Shown in pieces: positions 17,601 to 24,483 of a stretch of 24,768 nucleotides of DNA. Under the pieces are notes generated by a model. That model saw only the letters and a list, made by a program, of their open reading frames with translations, searched no databases and was not told where the DNA came from. Made by a program: the position numbers and the translations under genes. Positions within the stretch are counted from its first letter, which is position 1; every line of letters starts with the position of its first letter. The DNA is from Planctomycetota bacterium. Its GTDB lineage: Bacteria > Planctomycetota > PUPC01 > JACPCR01. The stretch spans positions 1 to 24,768 of the forward strand of contig JASLXP010000286.1 in NCBI GenBank assembly GCA_030740295.1, read 5' to 3'.

Positions 17601-19074
17601 GCCGTTCTGGCCTGAGTTTAGCGTCCGGCCCTTTGTCCAGCGGCCGGTAGACGTCATTGATGAACTTGTCCAAATCGCCCAGCGTGCCCTTCTGATGATT
17701 CTTCAGAAACTCTTTCTCGTACTCGAAGGTCGAGAGCTTTCCCCCCTTTGGAATTCTGCGCAGCAGGCTGATGCCCTCGGCAACGCTTCGCAGGAGATAT
17801 TTCTTTCGATTGGGCGGATGGTGCTCGAACATCAGCCAGTTGTCCCAGGCCCCATCGAAGGCGAAACGCTTCTGGAATTCAGGCTCGAGCTTCAGCACCT
17901 TGTTTCGCGTATCGACCAGATGCTCGATTTTGGGCTTGGGCGGATCCGTGCTGCGATCCCATTCCACTTCGGTCCAGGGAGCGACACGTTTCAACTCGTC
18001 TGCCAGGGCAGCCATCGAGTTCCCTTTCGGCTTGAGCCCGTCGAAGTCCTGGAGGTATTGCTTCACCAGCCTCGTTTCCTCGGCCTTGATATCCGCGTCT
18101 GAACGGCCTGCTTTCTTGAATTCATCGAGCTGAGATCGAATCGTGTCCAGGGCCACAACTCTCATGGAATGCTCCGCCAGCGCGGCATAACCGCGGCCCT
18201 CGGCCTGGCTCTTCAGTTGCCCTTCGGAGCGGTACGCCTCCGGATTCAATCGCTTCTCTTTGACGACTCGATCGACCTCGAGCTCGTAGCTGGCGGAGCT
18301 CTGCTGAGCGCGCCAGTCCGGAAAGAAATCCGCCCCATTCATGCACTCGATACCCAGCCGTGCCGGGGTGCATCCGTATTTGGCCTTGAACTCAGCATCG
18401 AATGCCTTGATGACATCATTGATCATCTTCGACTCGCTGATGCCTTTCGCTTTGAGGATCTTGTCGAGCTCGCCGCGCGGCGTCAGGAACAGGGTCTGGT
18501 CCACGTCGCTGGCAATGCCGCTGTTCTTGTTGCCGGAATCAAGCATACCGATGGATAGCAGCTTGCCCGGATCAACTTTCTGAAGCGCGGAAGACATGGC
18601 GTCGTTGATCATCGACCTTCTGGCTTCGGCCAGTTTCATGGACGTGTCCCCGTCAAGCGATTTCGCCTTGGCGATCGCCTCCACCACCTCGAACGGGTGC
18701 TTCTCGAAAAGCTCACCAACATGTTTCAGATCCGGATCGGCATCAAATTTTTTGACCTGTTCAGCAATGACCTTCTTAGCATCTTCGATATTGCCTTCGT
18801 CAACTTGCCCATGCCCGTCGCCAGGCCCCGCGTCCGGCTTGAGTTCGGGCGCCCGCATGTCGACCGCATTCTCTTTGAAGATATTGATGAACTTCCAGCC
18901 GGTGATCTTGATCCGCTGCTCTTCTTCTTCCTTCTCCTTGTCCACTTTGACCGGGCGCGGTGCTTCTGCGCTCCCTTCAGGAGCAGTGAGCCACAAAGCT
19001 GAAAAAAAGAACAGCAACATCAGGCGAATAGCGGACAGATTTGAGCCGCAGAATCTCTGGTGGAACTGTTTCAT
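11692..19074 (-). CDS. Giant secreted TPR / fibronectin-like protein, function unknown (2460 aa)
   Basis: A 2460-aa protein from the ATG at 19074, which GAGGA precedes closely; the frame is open to 19176 but that extension precedes the signal peptide. RLMLLFFFSALWLTAP with GSA (about residue 36) is an export signal. Residues about 40-850 are mostly helical and unrecognised; SDVDQTLF (189-196) resembles a nucleotidyltransferase or HAD acidic motif. A hydrophobic stretch at about 861-890 (MFVPVLGQAYLVVSIATTSV) could cross a membrane. Two fibronectin-III-like segments lie near 1260 and 1445, with a charged coiled coil at about 1395-1440 between them. A Pro/Ser linker with 27-aa repeats precedes four to five tetratricopeptide repeats (about 2230-2460). 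TPRs and FN3 point to protein or polysaccharide binding at the cell surface; no enzyme activity is shown. No frame break is visible over 7.4 kb. Confidence 0.85.
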   Translation of the reverse strand: MKQFHQRFCGSNLSAIRLMLLFFFSALWLTAPEGSAEAPRPVKVDKEKEEEEQRIKITGWKFINIFKENAVDMRAPELKPDAGPGDGHGQVDEGNIEDAKKVIAEQVKKFDADPDLKHVGELFEKHPFEVVEAIAKAKSLDGDTSMKLAEARRSMINDAMSSALQKVDPGKLLSIGMLDSGNKNSGIASDVDQTLFLTPRGELDKILKAKGISESKMINDVIKAFDAEFKAKYGCTPARLGIECMNGADFFPDWRAQQSSASYELEVDRVVKEKRLNPEAYRSEGQLKSQAEGRGYAALAEHSMRVVALDTIRSQLDEFKKAGRSDADIKAEETRLVKQYLQDFDGLKPKGNSMAALADELKRVAPWTEVEWDRSTDPPKPKIEHLVDTRNKVLKLEPEFQKRFAFDGAWDNWLMFEHHPPNRKKYLLRSVAEGISLLRRIPKGGKLSTFEYEKEFLKNHQKGTLGDLDKFINDVYRPLDKGPDAKLRPERLNRIRKVMAVAAMDRLRHKGDKPFGSYDDAKIYADYMPELTDADRRNYEDNPKSLEGLQKMRLEAAKRAWELEARAMMIENLLRTVQAPAELMNGALSDEEYTKMKKEYSGASKGKLNVAVEKSLFHGLHDLMTVKYAQTLLEPKKYKLSAQELYGDPAHRLLEEIKKVNPEVAERVQQIARDAAFARLCTEPDAKLREGRKGRFRNNAFYEFVHERMTSRFESGKKAYKQVVEDYKKGKYTKEYVTNRLMRMSADRAISSATEVGRALGFNITSVHQYWPVMGQKKLPLFYVEFDGKQAFSSKKLFNNLVTHKGNYDSALQVMLAYQQGGAKQAGWIAAREVILNVPGAAQANAVYELFAHGRPQGAVMMGSAMFVPVLGQAYLVVSIATTSVTIFGNYVLQPLKDDLADLAYQGFLSKQEAGLFQPGRKTDFESKRVSILHFVKIRVIPESFKRPDGKEGMSFHLARFSKDTAFDLEFIESTVNDDYNHLVREDNLGGGKEWEEWLAKTKKDYKLRFEAKRMSLFYHYEKAARAYLKKHAPDVELYQSEDSFPHITKLFRQTVANWINANGEFAAFDENVILYNRFTKEIRLKLAMRMAQDFFQGMEILREGKKSIEKGVRLACEQALKDRTTGEAQSMVVAVDDARRRPGDPRMLGAMRQRLVARKDEARESAPRYHVRPRVLSEKIGANEYKEKLDFLVSVIADPKEFVPPYKLQIEREIVNENVPSLGMWGDVLYVTATATDSTGKPVLLKGQKPWRKRIGVVSKQLLPSKPTLKISRGRTSNEPDGVEVTHPKVPGAKSFEVLRAHKPDGPWVSVAVDSSLNQYKDSFPTAFEGTHEWHYASVPKNRHQSGESLESPDTSKSTSISVSLDLSPPRLKAEVMTRDAYRISIESADERKRRFDRERERAANRKAYEEEVRKAREPDEFKKWLASEKEERKKRKEVEDLNKSRVVVISWPSPELKGHLKGSEKVFLQLFRSERVGGPFRFIQDLDVKKNGGNDPVRGYSIDRHADVLPGLTYIYRARFVARTGGGSIGSDWTDVQVTFPGWRSASHDSLLKSMPGASGTYVVAKGQKIRIDCVKATYKVSISEFKKYSQPHGPAGMNEGTFQSYCANQKRKMVEEFWKQNKSKLERKKATRGELQKELDEKLEEGKKRWFANIKSKAPLASAKLNAVIGRFRPMEISDARNELYSTDERMTKEEYTSKDVYFLIGKGTAFTAPDYGRVFICTNWPELSGQVEKSDERLTIFRYLATATQNRTAPDVGTPKWTCKKNGKYLENHWNMEVDAGWRPVEGETFEFLSAPSLDGPWFSHLGRRHEPHRKAPVMFNRYEVRMGQRAFLRTRIRYAPKGRYMGEHWSQPVEIYRKPEGMSLYGDIGPSIPIFGKKGQKLSVTVTGTWDPVRFEGLGTYGPEGISESVFRERALELIEAENALPEKEKESNQPNLLGLTLPGTTADPPAPKAKGGLKDVGYFLLRKRSLVFNRLPAGCLAAQYVSSDSAYRKYGRNSPFSQQYESNGLKATMQVDSNWSFTFPRDGSVTFTANHSHGWTGSHYFQGGGQLQLQFDLGAVPETAGQEPADWLPPQRKTAVTAVAAARAVSDPVERVPESQSRLKPGTSNTDLSPARDNSSQRTAESQSRPKPGTSNTDPSPVRDNSGQPTPESQSRLKPGPANTDPSPARSDRPRQRVPEESPSPRTPTSRDNPAPALSPAETNPETVVTTNVPPPGVDPPDQKEPDARAASQALARGNRLFQSGKVEEALKQYETALKLSPESPETLLGAGRSRNATGDVKGAIAAYDRLVRLKPDTPNVGAWLAESYLALGDRKNGRAWLDWELKRAPNSAWTNSLMGTLEIMEGKQQVAAKHFARANALDPNIGNQRYQNATFLASRGQHTRALWDFTAALQLNPRLFHNYYGLGVSYAALGENLNAIRQFNFYLQFDQKSEWATKARQEINRLSRLDERR
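12530..12775. repeat. 81-bp tandem repeat, about three copies, inside the giant gene
   Basis: The GATCTGTGTTCG block recurs at 12561, 12642 and 12723, an exact 81-bp period, with GGCTTTGAGACTC at the same phase in each copy. The outermost unit on the left (from about 12530) is diverged and the last is partial. The period is a multiple of three and encodes a 27-residue Pro/Ser/Arg-rich unit (ESQSRLKPGTSNTD...), so copy number can change without breaking the frame. It forms part of the linker before the TPR domain. Confidence 0.85.
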
Positions 19075-19276
19075 CGAATATCCTCGGATTGGAGCGATGG
19101 CGGGCAGAGCACTTCTTGCGGGGTCTCCCGAATTCGTGCGAAGCGGCAAACGGGGGGACCGGACCGTTACGGGCAAAGACCAAGGGGAGGGGAGGGGATC
19201 AAATCAGAGTGAATCTGAATTGCAGGGAATTCTACCTGCAGAACCGGACTTGACCCAAAATTCTTCCAGCAGTCGT

Positions 19277-19347
19277 AGCCACGGGCTGCCAGCCTGTGAG
19301 CTGTTCTCAATCTGACTTGGCTCGCAGGCTGGCAGTAGCCTGTGGTT
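19277..19347. repeat. REP-like imperfect palindrome
   Basis: The left arm 19277-19301 (with GCCAGCCTGTGAGC) pairs with the right arm 19320-19347 (with GCTCGCAGGCTGGC), leaving a 3-nt bulge, a few mismatches and an 18-nt loop. The GC-rich core resembles extragenic palindromes of the REP/RAYT type. It lies between two divergent genes, so it is not a terminator for either. No second copy occurs in this window. Confidence 0.6.
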
Positions 19348-19438
19348 GCGAGCGGAAGCTTCGTCTCTCTGTCCTGGAGCAGATTAAGACGATGAGAAAG
19401 AGCCAACCAGGTAATGACTCAGCCCAGAAACCGCTCTG

Positions 19439-19467
19439 CCACATTTCGAGTGATGGTCGAAATGTGG
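19439..19467. promoter_or_regulatory. Perfect 11-bp inverted repeat, candidate operator or hairpin
   Basis: CCACATTTCGA (19439-19449) and TCGAAATGTGG (19457-19467) are exact reverse complements separated by GTGATGG. It lies 160 bp upstream of the M24 gene and 365 bp upstream of the giant gene. The symmetry fits a dimeric repressor site or an RNA hairpin. It lacks a following T tract. Confidence 0.45.
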
Positions 19468-19511
19468 TCATCGACCGGCAGCGAGCAGGGATAGCTGATC
19501 GAGCCGACCCA

Positions 19512-19564
19512 GAAAACTTCGCTGCCGGATTACGAGCATGGCAGACCTCACGAGTGAAGTTTTC
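19512..19564. repeat. Second hairpin in the divergent spacer
   Basis: GAAAACTTC (19512-19520) is the exact reverse complement of GAAGTTTTC (19556-19564), and CTGCC (19522-19526) pairs with GGCAG (19540-19544) inside it. The right side has an 11-nt bulge. It lies 63 bp upstream of the chosen M24 start. The 19075-19626 spacer otherwise shows no convincing gene. Confidence 0.4.
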
Positions 19565-19626
19565 GCTTCCCCAACACGACCTCATTCGTATCATGCATGA
19601 CTGCACATCAGAGTAAACCTGACACC

Positions 19627-21021
19627 ATGAGCACTCTTACCGAAATCCAACTGCCCGATTTCGGGCGCGAAGAAAGACGACCTGAGATACCCATTCAGGT
19701 CTACCAGAATCGTTTCGAAAAAATCCTTGAACGCATGGCGCGGGACGGGATCGACATCCTCGTCGTCTATGCCGATCGCGAACACTCCGCAAACCTCACA
19801 TACCTGACCGGTTTCGACCCGCGCTTCGAAGAGGCCATTCTGCTGCTCGACGCCAATGGCGAGCGTCTCCTCCTCGTGGGGAACGAGTGCATGGGCTACC
19901 TGCCCGATAACGAGCTCGTCCCGAGCGTTGAGATGTTTCAGGAACTCAGCCTGCTGGGCCAGGCGCGCGATGATTCCCGGCCAATCAGAACCATCTTTAA
20001 CGAATTCGGCGTCGGCAATGACAAACGCATCGGTTGCTGTGGCTGGAAGCTTTTTCAGAGCGATCTGATCGAAGGTGGAAAACTCGCCATCGAGCTGCCG
20101 GCCTATATGGTGGACTGCTTGCGCGATCTGGTTGGTGATGCCTCGAACATTTTCAACGCAAATGAGATTCTGATGGGAGTCGAAGACGGTCTGCGCGTTC
20201 TGAACGAGCCTGAACAGATCGCTTTTTTTGAACACGCGGCGGGGATCACCTCGCACGGCGTTCTCGCGGTGCTGCGTCACATACGGGAAGGCGTCGAAGA
20301 GCGTGAGCTCGAACGTTTTCTGGACAGCGAAGGGCTCCCGCTCTCCTGTCATCGAATGGTCAGTTTTGGCGAGAAGGCAAAGCGGGGGTTGTCCAGCGCA
20401 TCCAATAATTCCGCAATGACTGGCGATGTTTTTACGACCGCATTCGGAGTCACGGGCGCGCTGAATTGCCGGGCCGGATGTGTGGTGGGATCAGCATCAG
20501 ATCTGTCCGGCGAACTCTCTGATTTCTTTCCACAGCTCGTCGCCAACTTCTTCGACGTCGTGGCCACGTGGTACGAGACGGTGCGCGTCGGCATCACCGG
20601 CGGCGAGGTCTTCGCCGCGGTGGAATCGGTAAGGGATGACAAGCTCTACCATTTTGCAGTCAATCCCGGTCACTACATTCACCTGGACGAGTGGGTCAAC
20701 TCCCCGTTCACCGAGGGCGGCAAAGTGGGGTTGCGATCCGGAATGGCCCTGCAGATGGATATCATCCCTGTCTCCAACGGCCCGTTCTGCTATGCTAACA
20801 TGGAGGACGGAGTCGTCCTGGCCGATGCCGAGTTGCGGCAGACCTTATCAAACCGATACCCAGCCATGTGGGAGCGAATCCAGTCTCGCCGCGAATTCAT
20901 GCGTGAAGCACTCAGCATCCAACTTGATGAGAGCATCCTGCCCTTAAGCAATATGCCCGGCTGGCTTCCTCCTTATGCATTGAATCTCGACCAGGCTATG
21001 GTTGGAGGTGAGTGCGGATGA
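19627..21021 (+). CDS. M24-family (pita-bread fold) protein, probably not an active metallopeptidase
   Basis: A 464-aa protein from the ATG at 19627. The N-terminal half (NRFEKILERMARDGIDILVVY, ANLTYLTGFDPRFEEAILLL) is a creatinase/prolidase-type N-domain. The C-terminal half is the pita-bread fold of Xaa-Pro aminopeptidases (IREGVEERELERFL, GDVFTTAFG, NPGHYIHLDEWVNSP, LRSGMALQMDIIP, MEDGVVLAD). Of the five metal ligands (D, D, H, E, E), the first Asp is Ala272, the second falls in a block without Asp, H349 and E393 remain, and the fourth is Asp378. It is therefore probably not a normal dinuclear metallopeptidase; metal-free relatives such as creatinase exist. There is no good ribosome binding site, and an ATG at 19597 is the alternative start. 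A 109-bp gap leads to the phosphoesterase gene. Confidence 0.78.
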   Translation: MSTLTEIQLPDFGREERRPEIPIQVYQNRFEKILERMARDGIDILVVYADREHSANLTYLTGFDPRFEEAILLLDANGERLLLVGNECMGYLPDNELVPSVEMFQELSLLGQARDDSRPIRTIFNEFGVGNDKRIGCCGWKLFQSDLIEGGKLAIELPAYMVDCLRDLVGDASNIFNANEILMGVEDGLRVLNEPEQIAFFEHAAGITSHGVLAVLRHIREGVEERELERFLDSEGLPLSCHRMVSFGEKAKRGLSSASNNSAMTGDVFTTAFGVTGALNCRAGCVVGSASDLSGELSDFFPQLVANFFDVVATWYETVRVGITGGEVFAAVESVRDDKLYHFAVNPGHYIHLDEWVNSPFTEGGKVGLRSGMALQMDIIPVSNGPFCYANMEDGVVLADAELRQTLSNRYPAMWERIQSRREFMREALSIQLDESILPLSNMPGWLPPYALNLDQAMVGGECG

Positions 21022-21130
21022 AAGGGCCACGGATAAGAAGGTTTTACGGATCCAGAATATCTGATCAGAGGCAAAGCTCTGACCGTTTGCCAGTCAGTCG
21101 CGAGCTTCTGGCTATACCCATCCCCTCGCC

Positions 21131-24100
21131 ATGAAATACATTCTCCTACTCACACTGTCTGTCTATCTGCACGAGCTCCCCGCACAAGACGCTCGCGCAT
21201 TTCAGAACGATGAAAACACCCTCCTATTGCTCCACTTCGACGAGCAGAAGGGAGATAAGGCTCACGACTCGTCCGGCAAGGGAAACCACGCGTTGTTCCG
21301 CAAGAAACCTTACGACGCGGAATGGCACGAGCACGGACGCTTTGGCGGCGGACTGCTCCTCGACGGAACGAACAAAGATGAAGATGGCGACAAGCGCGGG
21401 GATGCGGATGGGATGGTGCTGCCGAAAGGAGGCTCAGCAGATCCGGCAGGGACAGGTTTCACCGTCGAGCTCTGGGTGCGGCATGCGCATCTTATAGGAC
21501 AGCAGTTTTATGTGACGCACAGCGGGGGCCCCAAAATGGCCGGGCGTTACACGTTCGGAACGATCGACAGCGGCCCCTTTATCAGCTTCTGGCCGGCCGA
21601 CGCGGGCAGGCGTCACGTGAAGGCGCCGCGCACACTCAAGGCCGGCGTATGGCATCACGTGGCTGCGACCTATGACAGGGAGCACTTGAGCGTTTACGTC
21701 GATGGCGTAGAGAAGAAACGATTGAAAGCTGTTGGCGAAATTCATCCTGGAAATCCTTCTTCTCTGCTCGGCCAGGATACGGATCACAGGCCGGGTTCGA
21801 TTCGAGGCGTATGCGGCATCATCGACGAGCTCCGCATCTCCAACATCGCACGAAAGACTTTTCCAAAAGGCCCTTTCATCACCAATACACCGATGCCGAA
21901 ACTGAAAATCCCAAAGCATCCGGAAGTCACTGCACCGGTCGTAAATGTCGATCTGTCCAAGGTGCCTCTTCAACGGGGCGGCCTGAAAGAAATCGGACAG
22001 GACATCACCGTCAAGGCCAACGTGTTTCTCGATGCGAACGCCAACGGAAAACGCGAACCCAACGAGTCGCTGCCCGGCATCTCTATCTCAAACGGCGAGG
22101 ATATTCTACCGACTGATAAGGATGGGCAGGTTACATTCAATTTCGTCATCAACGATCCGCGCCATGTGTTCGTGATCGTCCCGTCCGGCTACCGCGCCAC
22201 GGGATCTTTCTACCAGCGCATCGCGCTTACCGAAGCCGACGAGTATGAGTATTCGTTTGGTCTGATAAAAGATGCAGCGTCGGAGAGGCCTGACTTTTCG
22301 ATCCTGGTCGGCGCGGACATTCAGTATGCAACTGCGAGCAACTACAAACAGCTCTCGAGCGATTTCGGCCAACTGGCGGCCCTTTCAAAAAGCGCGGCCT
22401 TTGCTGTTTTTGCCGGCGACCTGACACCCTACGGCCTGCCAGAGAATCTGCTCGCCATCAAGAAGGCTGTTCTGGACATCTGGAAGAAGCCGTTCCATGC
22501 TGGTTTCGGCGGGCACGACGGAAACAATCCGACCGGCATGGGCAATTTTATGGATGTCTTCGGCCCGTACTGCTACTCGTGGGATTACGGCGGCCGTCAT
22601 TTTATCGCGCTGGTTTCGGAGACCAGCTACATCAAGGGCGACCGTACGGCGCGGCAGTTTCGATGGCTCGAGAAAGACCTCGCCCTTCAACCGAAAGAGA
22701 AGCCGATCTACGTACTCTGCCACACAACGGAAAGCCTCTCGCCGTATCTCCAGCGAATGTCTGAAACGCACAACCTGCGCGGCGTCTTTCGCGGCCATGT
22801 CCACATCAACAACATATACGAAGCATTGCCCGGCGTTCCCGTGATGTGCATCTCGCCTTACCGCTCCAGCGACTGGGGCGTGTTCACTCGAAAGGCGAGT
22901 CTTTTGAGATTCGAAGGCGACAAGCTCATCAGCAACTCACGGGTTCTCGGACAGCGCAAGCGGCTGATCATCACTTCACCGATGCCAGGTGCTTCGGTTG
23001 CTGCCGGCAAGATCAGAATTCAGGCGAATGCATACGACACAGCGATCGCAGTCAAGCAGGTGAAGTGGGAACTGACGCAGCCAGGGGGAAAGAAGACCCG
23101 AGGCGTCCTGACGCAGCAGTCTGACTGGACATGGGGCAACACCGAACAGTCTCTACTCGTGGGCCGCCATAAGCTCACCGTCAACGCCACTGGCGTGGAC
23201 GACTCGACATGGCAGAAGGCAGCCGAATTCGAGGTCGTCAATGAAGAGCCGCCCGCAGCAAAGCCGGCAGGTGACTGGCCCAGCCTCTGGGGTAAAGCGA
23301 ACGGCGGCCGGAGCGCGGCTCAATCCATTCGGCCTCCTTTGCGCCTCGCATGGATTGGCCACACCGATGCTTCCATTCCCTTCTTTTCTTCTCCCGCGCT
23401 GGCGGACGGCAAAGTCGTCATCGGTGTGAGCGATTCCAATATCGGTTGGCAGAGGGCCGGCGTTGTCTGCTTCGATGCCAAAACGGGTAAGCGCCTTTGG
23501 AAAACCCACACGGGCTCAGACGTGCACAGCTCGGTCGCCATCGCCGATGGCAAGATCTATGCCCTCAGCACGATGGGAAAGGTCTACTGTATCGATCTTC
23601 AAAGCGGAGAAATTCGGTGGAACAAGCCTGCGGTGCCTGGAAGAGGGTTCCACTGGACCATGTCCATCGGACCGGTCTCGGTGTCGGAGGGCAAGGTCTG
23701 TGCCGTTACTTCGAATTCCGGTCCGGCGTGCCTCGATGCGAACACGGGCAAGAGGCTGTGGACTTCAGACGTCCTCCCCGGCTGGTACTACCCGACCGCC
23801 GGCTTGAGTGTTTTCGACGGCCACGGTTTCACCGCGGATGAAAATCGCATCGGCGCCATCGATATAAAAAACGGAAAAGTCATCTGGAAGAAGACCGTCA
23901 CGAGGGCACGCGGATTCAGCTCCCCCACAAAATACGGCGAACAGCTTTATGTGGCTCACCGGGGATTGCTGCGCGCTCTGAATCCGAAGAACGGTGACGA
24001 GATCTGGCAGACTCCGTCCGGCAGCAGCAAGAGCCCTGGCATCCCTGTCGAACACAACGGCCGGGTCTTCACGACGGGCAGCTCCGGCGTCTACGCGTTC

Positions 24101-24394
24101 GATGCAGCCACCGGCAAACGGCTCTGGACAATCAGCATCGCCGATGCTTCGCTTTTCAAAAACAGCCTCTTTCAGTCGACAACCGAGTCCTCATCCGTCG
24201 CGGCCGCGGGCGACTATCTCTACCTCGGAAGCGAGAACGGGACCTTTTACTGCCTCGAAGCTGCGACGGGTAAGATCACCTGGCGTTACTACATCGGCGT
24301 CCCGATCAAGACTTCGCCGTTAGTTTCAGGGAACATGGTTGTGTTCTCTGCCTTCGATGGAAACGTTTACGCGTTTACAGGCGGCGTCCTTTAA
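21131..24394 (+). CDS. Secreted LamG / calcineurin-like phosphoesterase / PQQ beta-propeller fusion protein
   Basis: A 1087-aa protein with signal peptide MKYILLLTLSVYLHELPAQ. The domains in order are: concanavalin/LamG (about 28-240; LLLLHFDE, FTVELWVR, WHHVAATYD, IIDELRISN), which binds carbohydrate; the beta-sandwich N-domain of bacterial metallophosphoesterases (about 290-375; VFLDANANGKREPNE); a calcineurin-like phosphoesterase core (about 390-605); an Ig-like stretch (about 620-705); and a PQQ-type beta-propeller (about 718-1087; DAKTGKRLWK-type blades). Metal motifs are variant: D396-x-Q398 in place of DxH, AGD430, GGH462D in place of GNHD, H531 in CHTT, and GH556VH558 intact. Likely an exported hydrolase acting on phosphate esters attached to glycans; the substrate is inferred only. 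It lies 109 bp after the M24 gene. Confidence 0.9.
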   Translation: MKYILLLTLSVYLHELPAQDARAFQNDENTLLLLHFDEQKGDKAHDSSGKGNHALFRKKPYDAEWHEHGRFGGGLLLDGTNKDEDGDKRGDADGMVLPKGGSADPAGTGFTVELWVRHAHLIGQQFYVTHSGGPKMAGRYTFGTIDSGPFISFWPADAGRRHVKAPRTLKAGVWHHVAATYDREHLSVYVDGVEKKRLKAVGEIHPGNPSSLLGQDTDHRPGSIRGVCGIIDELRISNIARKTFPKGPFITNTPMPKLKIPKHPEVTAPVVNVDLSKVPLQRGGLKEIGQDITVKANVFLDANANGKREPNESLPGISISNGEDILPTDKDGQVTFNFVINDPRHVFVIVPSGYRATGSFYQRIALTEADEYEYSFGLIKDAASERPDFSILVGADIQYATASNYKQLSSDFGQLAALSKSAAFAVFAGDLTPYGLPENLLAIKKAVLDIWKKPFHAGFGGHDGNNPTGMGNFMDVFGPYCYSWDYGGRHFIALVSETSYIKGDRTARQFRWLEKDLALQPKEKPIYVLCHTTESLSPYLQRMSETHNLRGVFRGHVHINNIYEALPGVPVMCISPYRSSDWGVFTRKASLLRFEGDKLISNSRVLGQRKRLIITSPMPGASVAAGKIRIQANAYDTAIAVKQVKWELTQPGGKKTRGVLTQQSDWTWGNTEQSLLVGRHKLTVNATGVDDSTWQKAAEFEVVNEEPPAAKPAGDWPSLWGKANGGRSAAQSIRPPLRLAWIGHTDASIPFFSSPALADGKVVIGVSDSNIGWQRAGVVCFDAKTGKRLWKTHTGSDVHSSVAIADGKIYALSTMGKVYCIDLQSGEIRWNKPAVPGRGFHWTMSIGPVSVSEGKVCAVTSNSGPACLDANTGKRLWTSDVLPGWYYPTAGLSVFDGHGFTADENRIGAIDIKNGKVIWKKTVTRARGFSSPTKYGEQLYVAHRGLLRALNPKNGDEIWQTPSGSSKSPGIPVEHNGRVFTTGSSGVYAFDAATGKRLWTISIADASLFKNSLFQSTTESSSVAAAGDYLYLGSENGTFYCLEAATGKITWRYYIGVPIKTSPLVSGNMVVFSAFDGNVYAFTGGVL

Positions 24395-24483
24395 GCGAGA
24401 TTGCAGGGGCGTGGGGGCCGCGGGGGGGGGGGGGGGCGGCGCCGGGGGGGGGCCCCCTCGCCCCACGAGGCTTTAGTAAAAAA
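24395..24483. other. Guanine-run low-complexity tract, possible assembly artefact
   Basis: Fifteen consecutive G bases (24422-24436) are followed by GC-only sequence and another nine-G run (24444-24452) ending in CCCCC. Nothing like it occurs elsewhere in the window. Such runs suggest sequencing or assembly error. It may hide the true ribosome binding site of the next gene. Confidence 0.6.

Noticed and set aside
13108..18558. Many plus-strand frames of 60-246 codons opposite the giant gene
   Set aside because: All are shadows of one continuous minus-strand gene with a signal peptide and recognisable domains.
19075..19176. Upstream start at 19176 for the giant protein
   Set aside because: It would place 34 residues before a standard signal peptide, and the ATG at 19074 has a closely spaced GAGGA.
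19307..19606. 99-codon minus-strand frame in the divergent spacer
   Set aside because: It is translated from the palindromic repeats and hairpins and has no protein-like signature.
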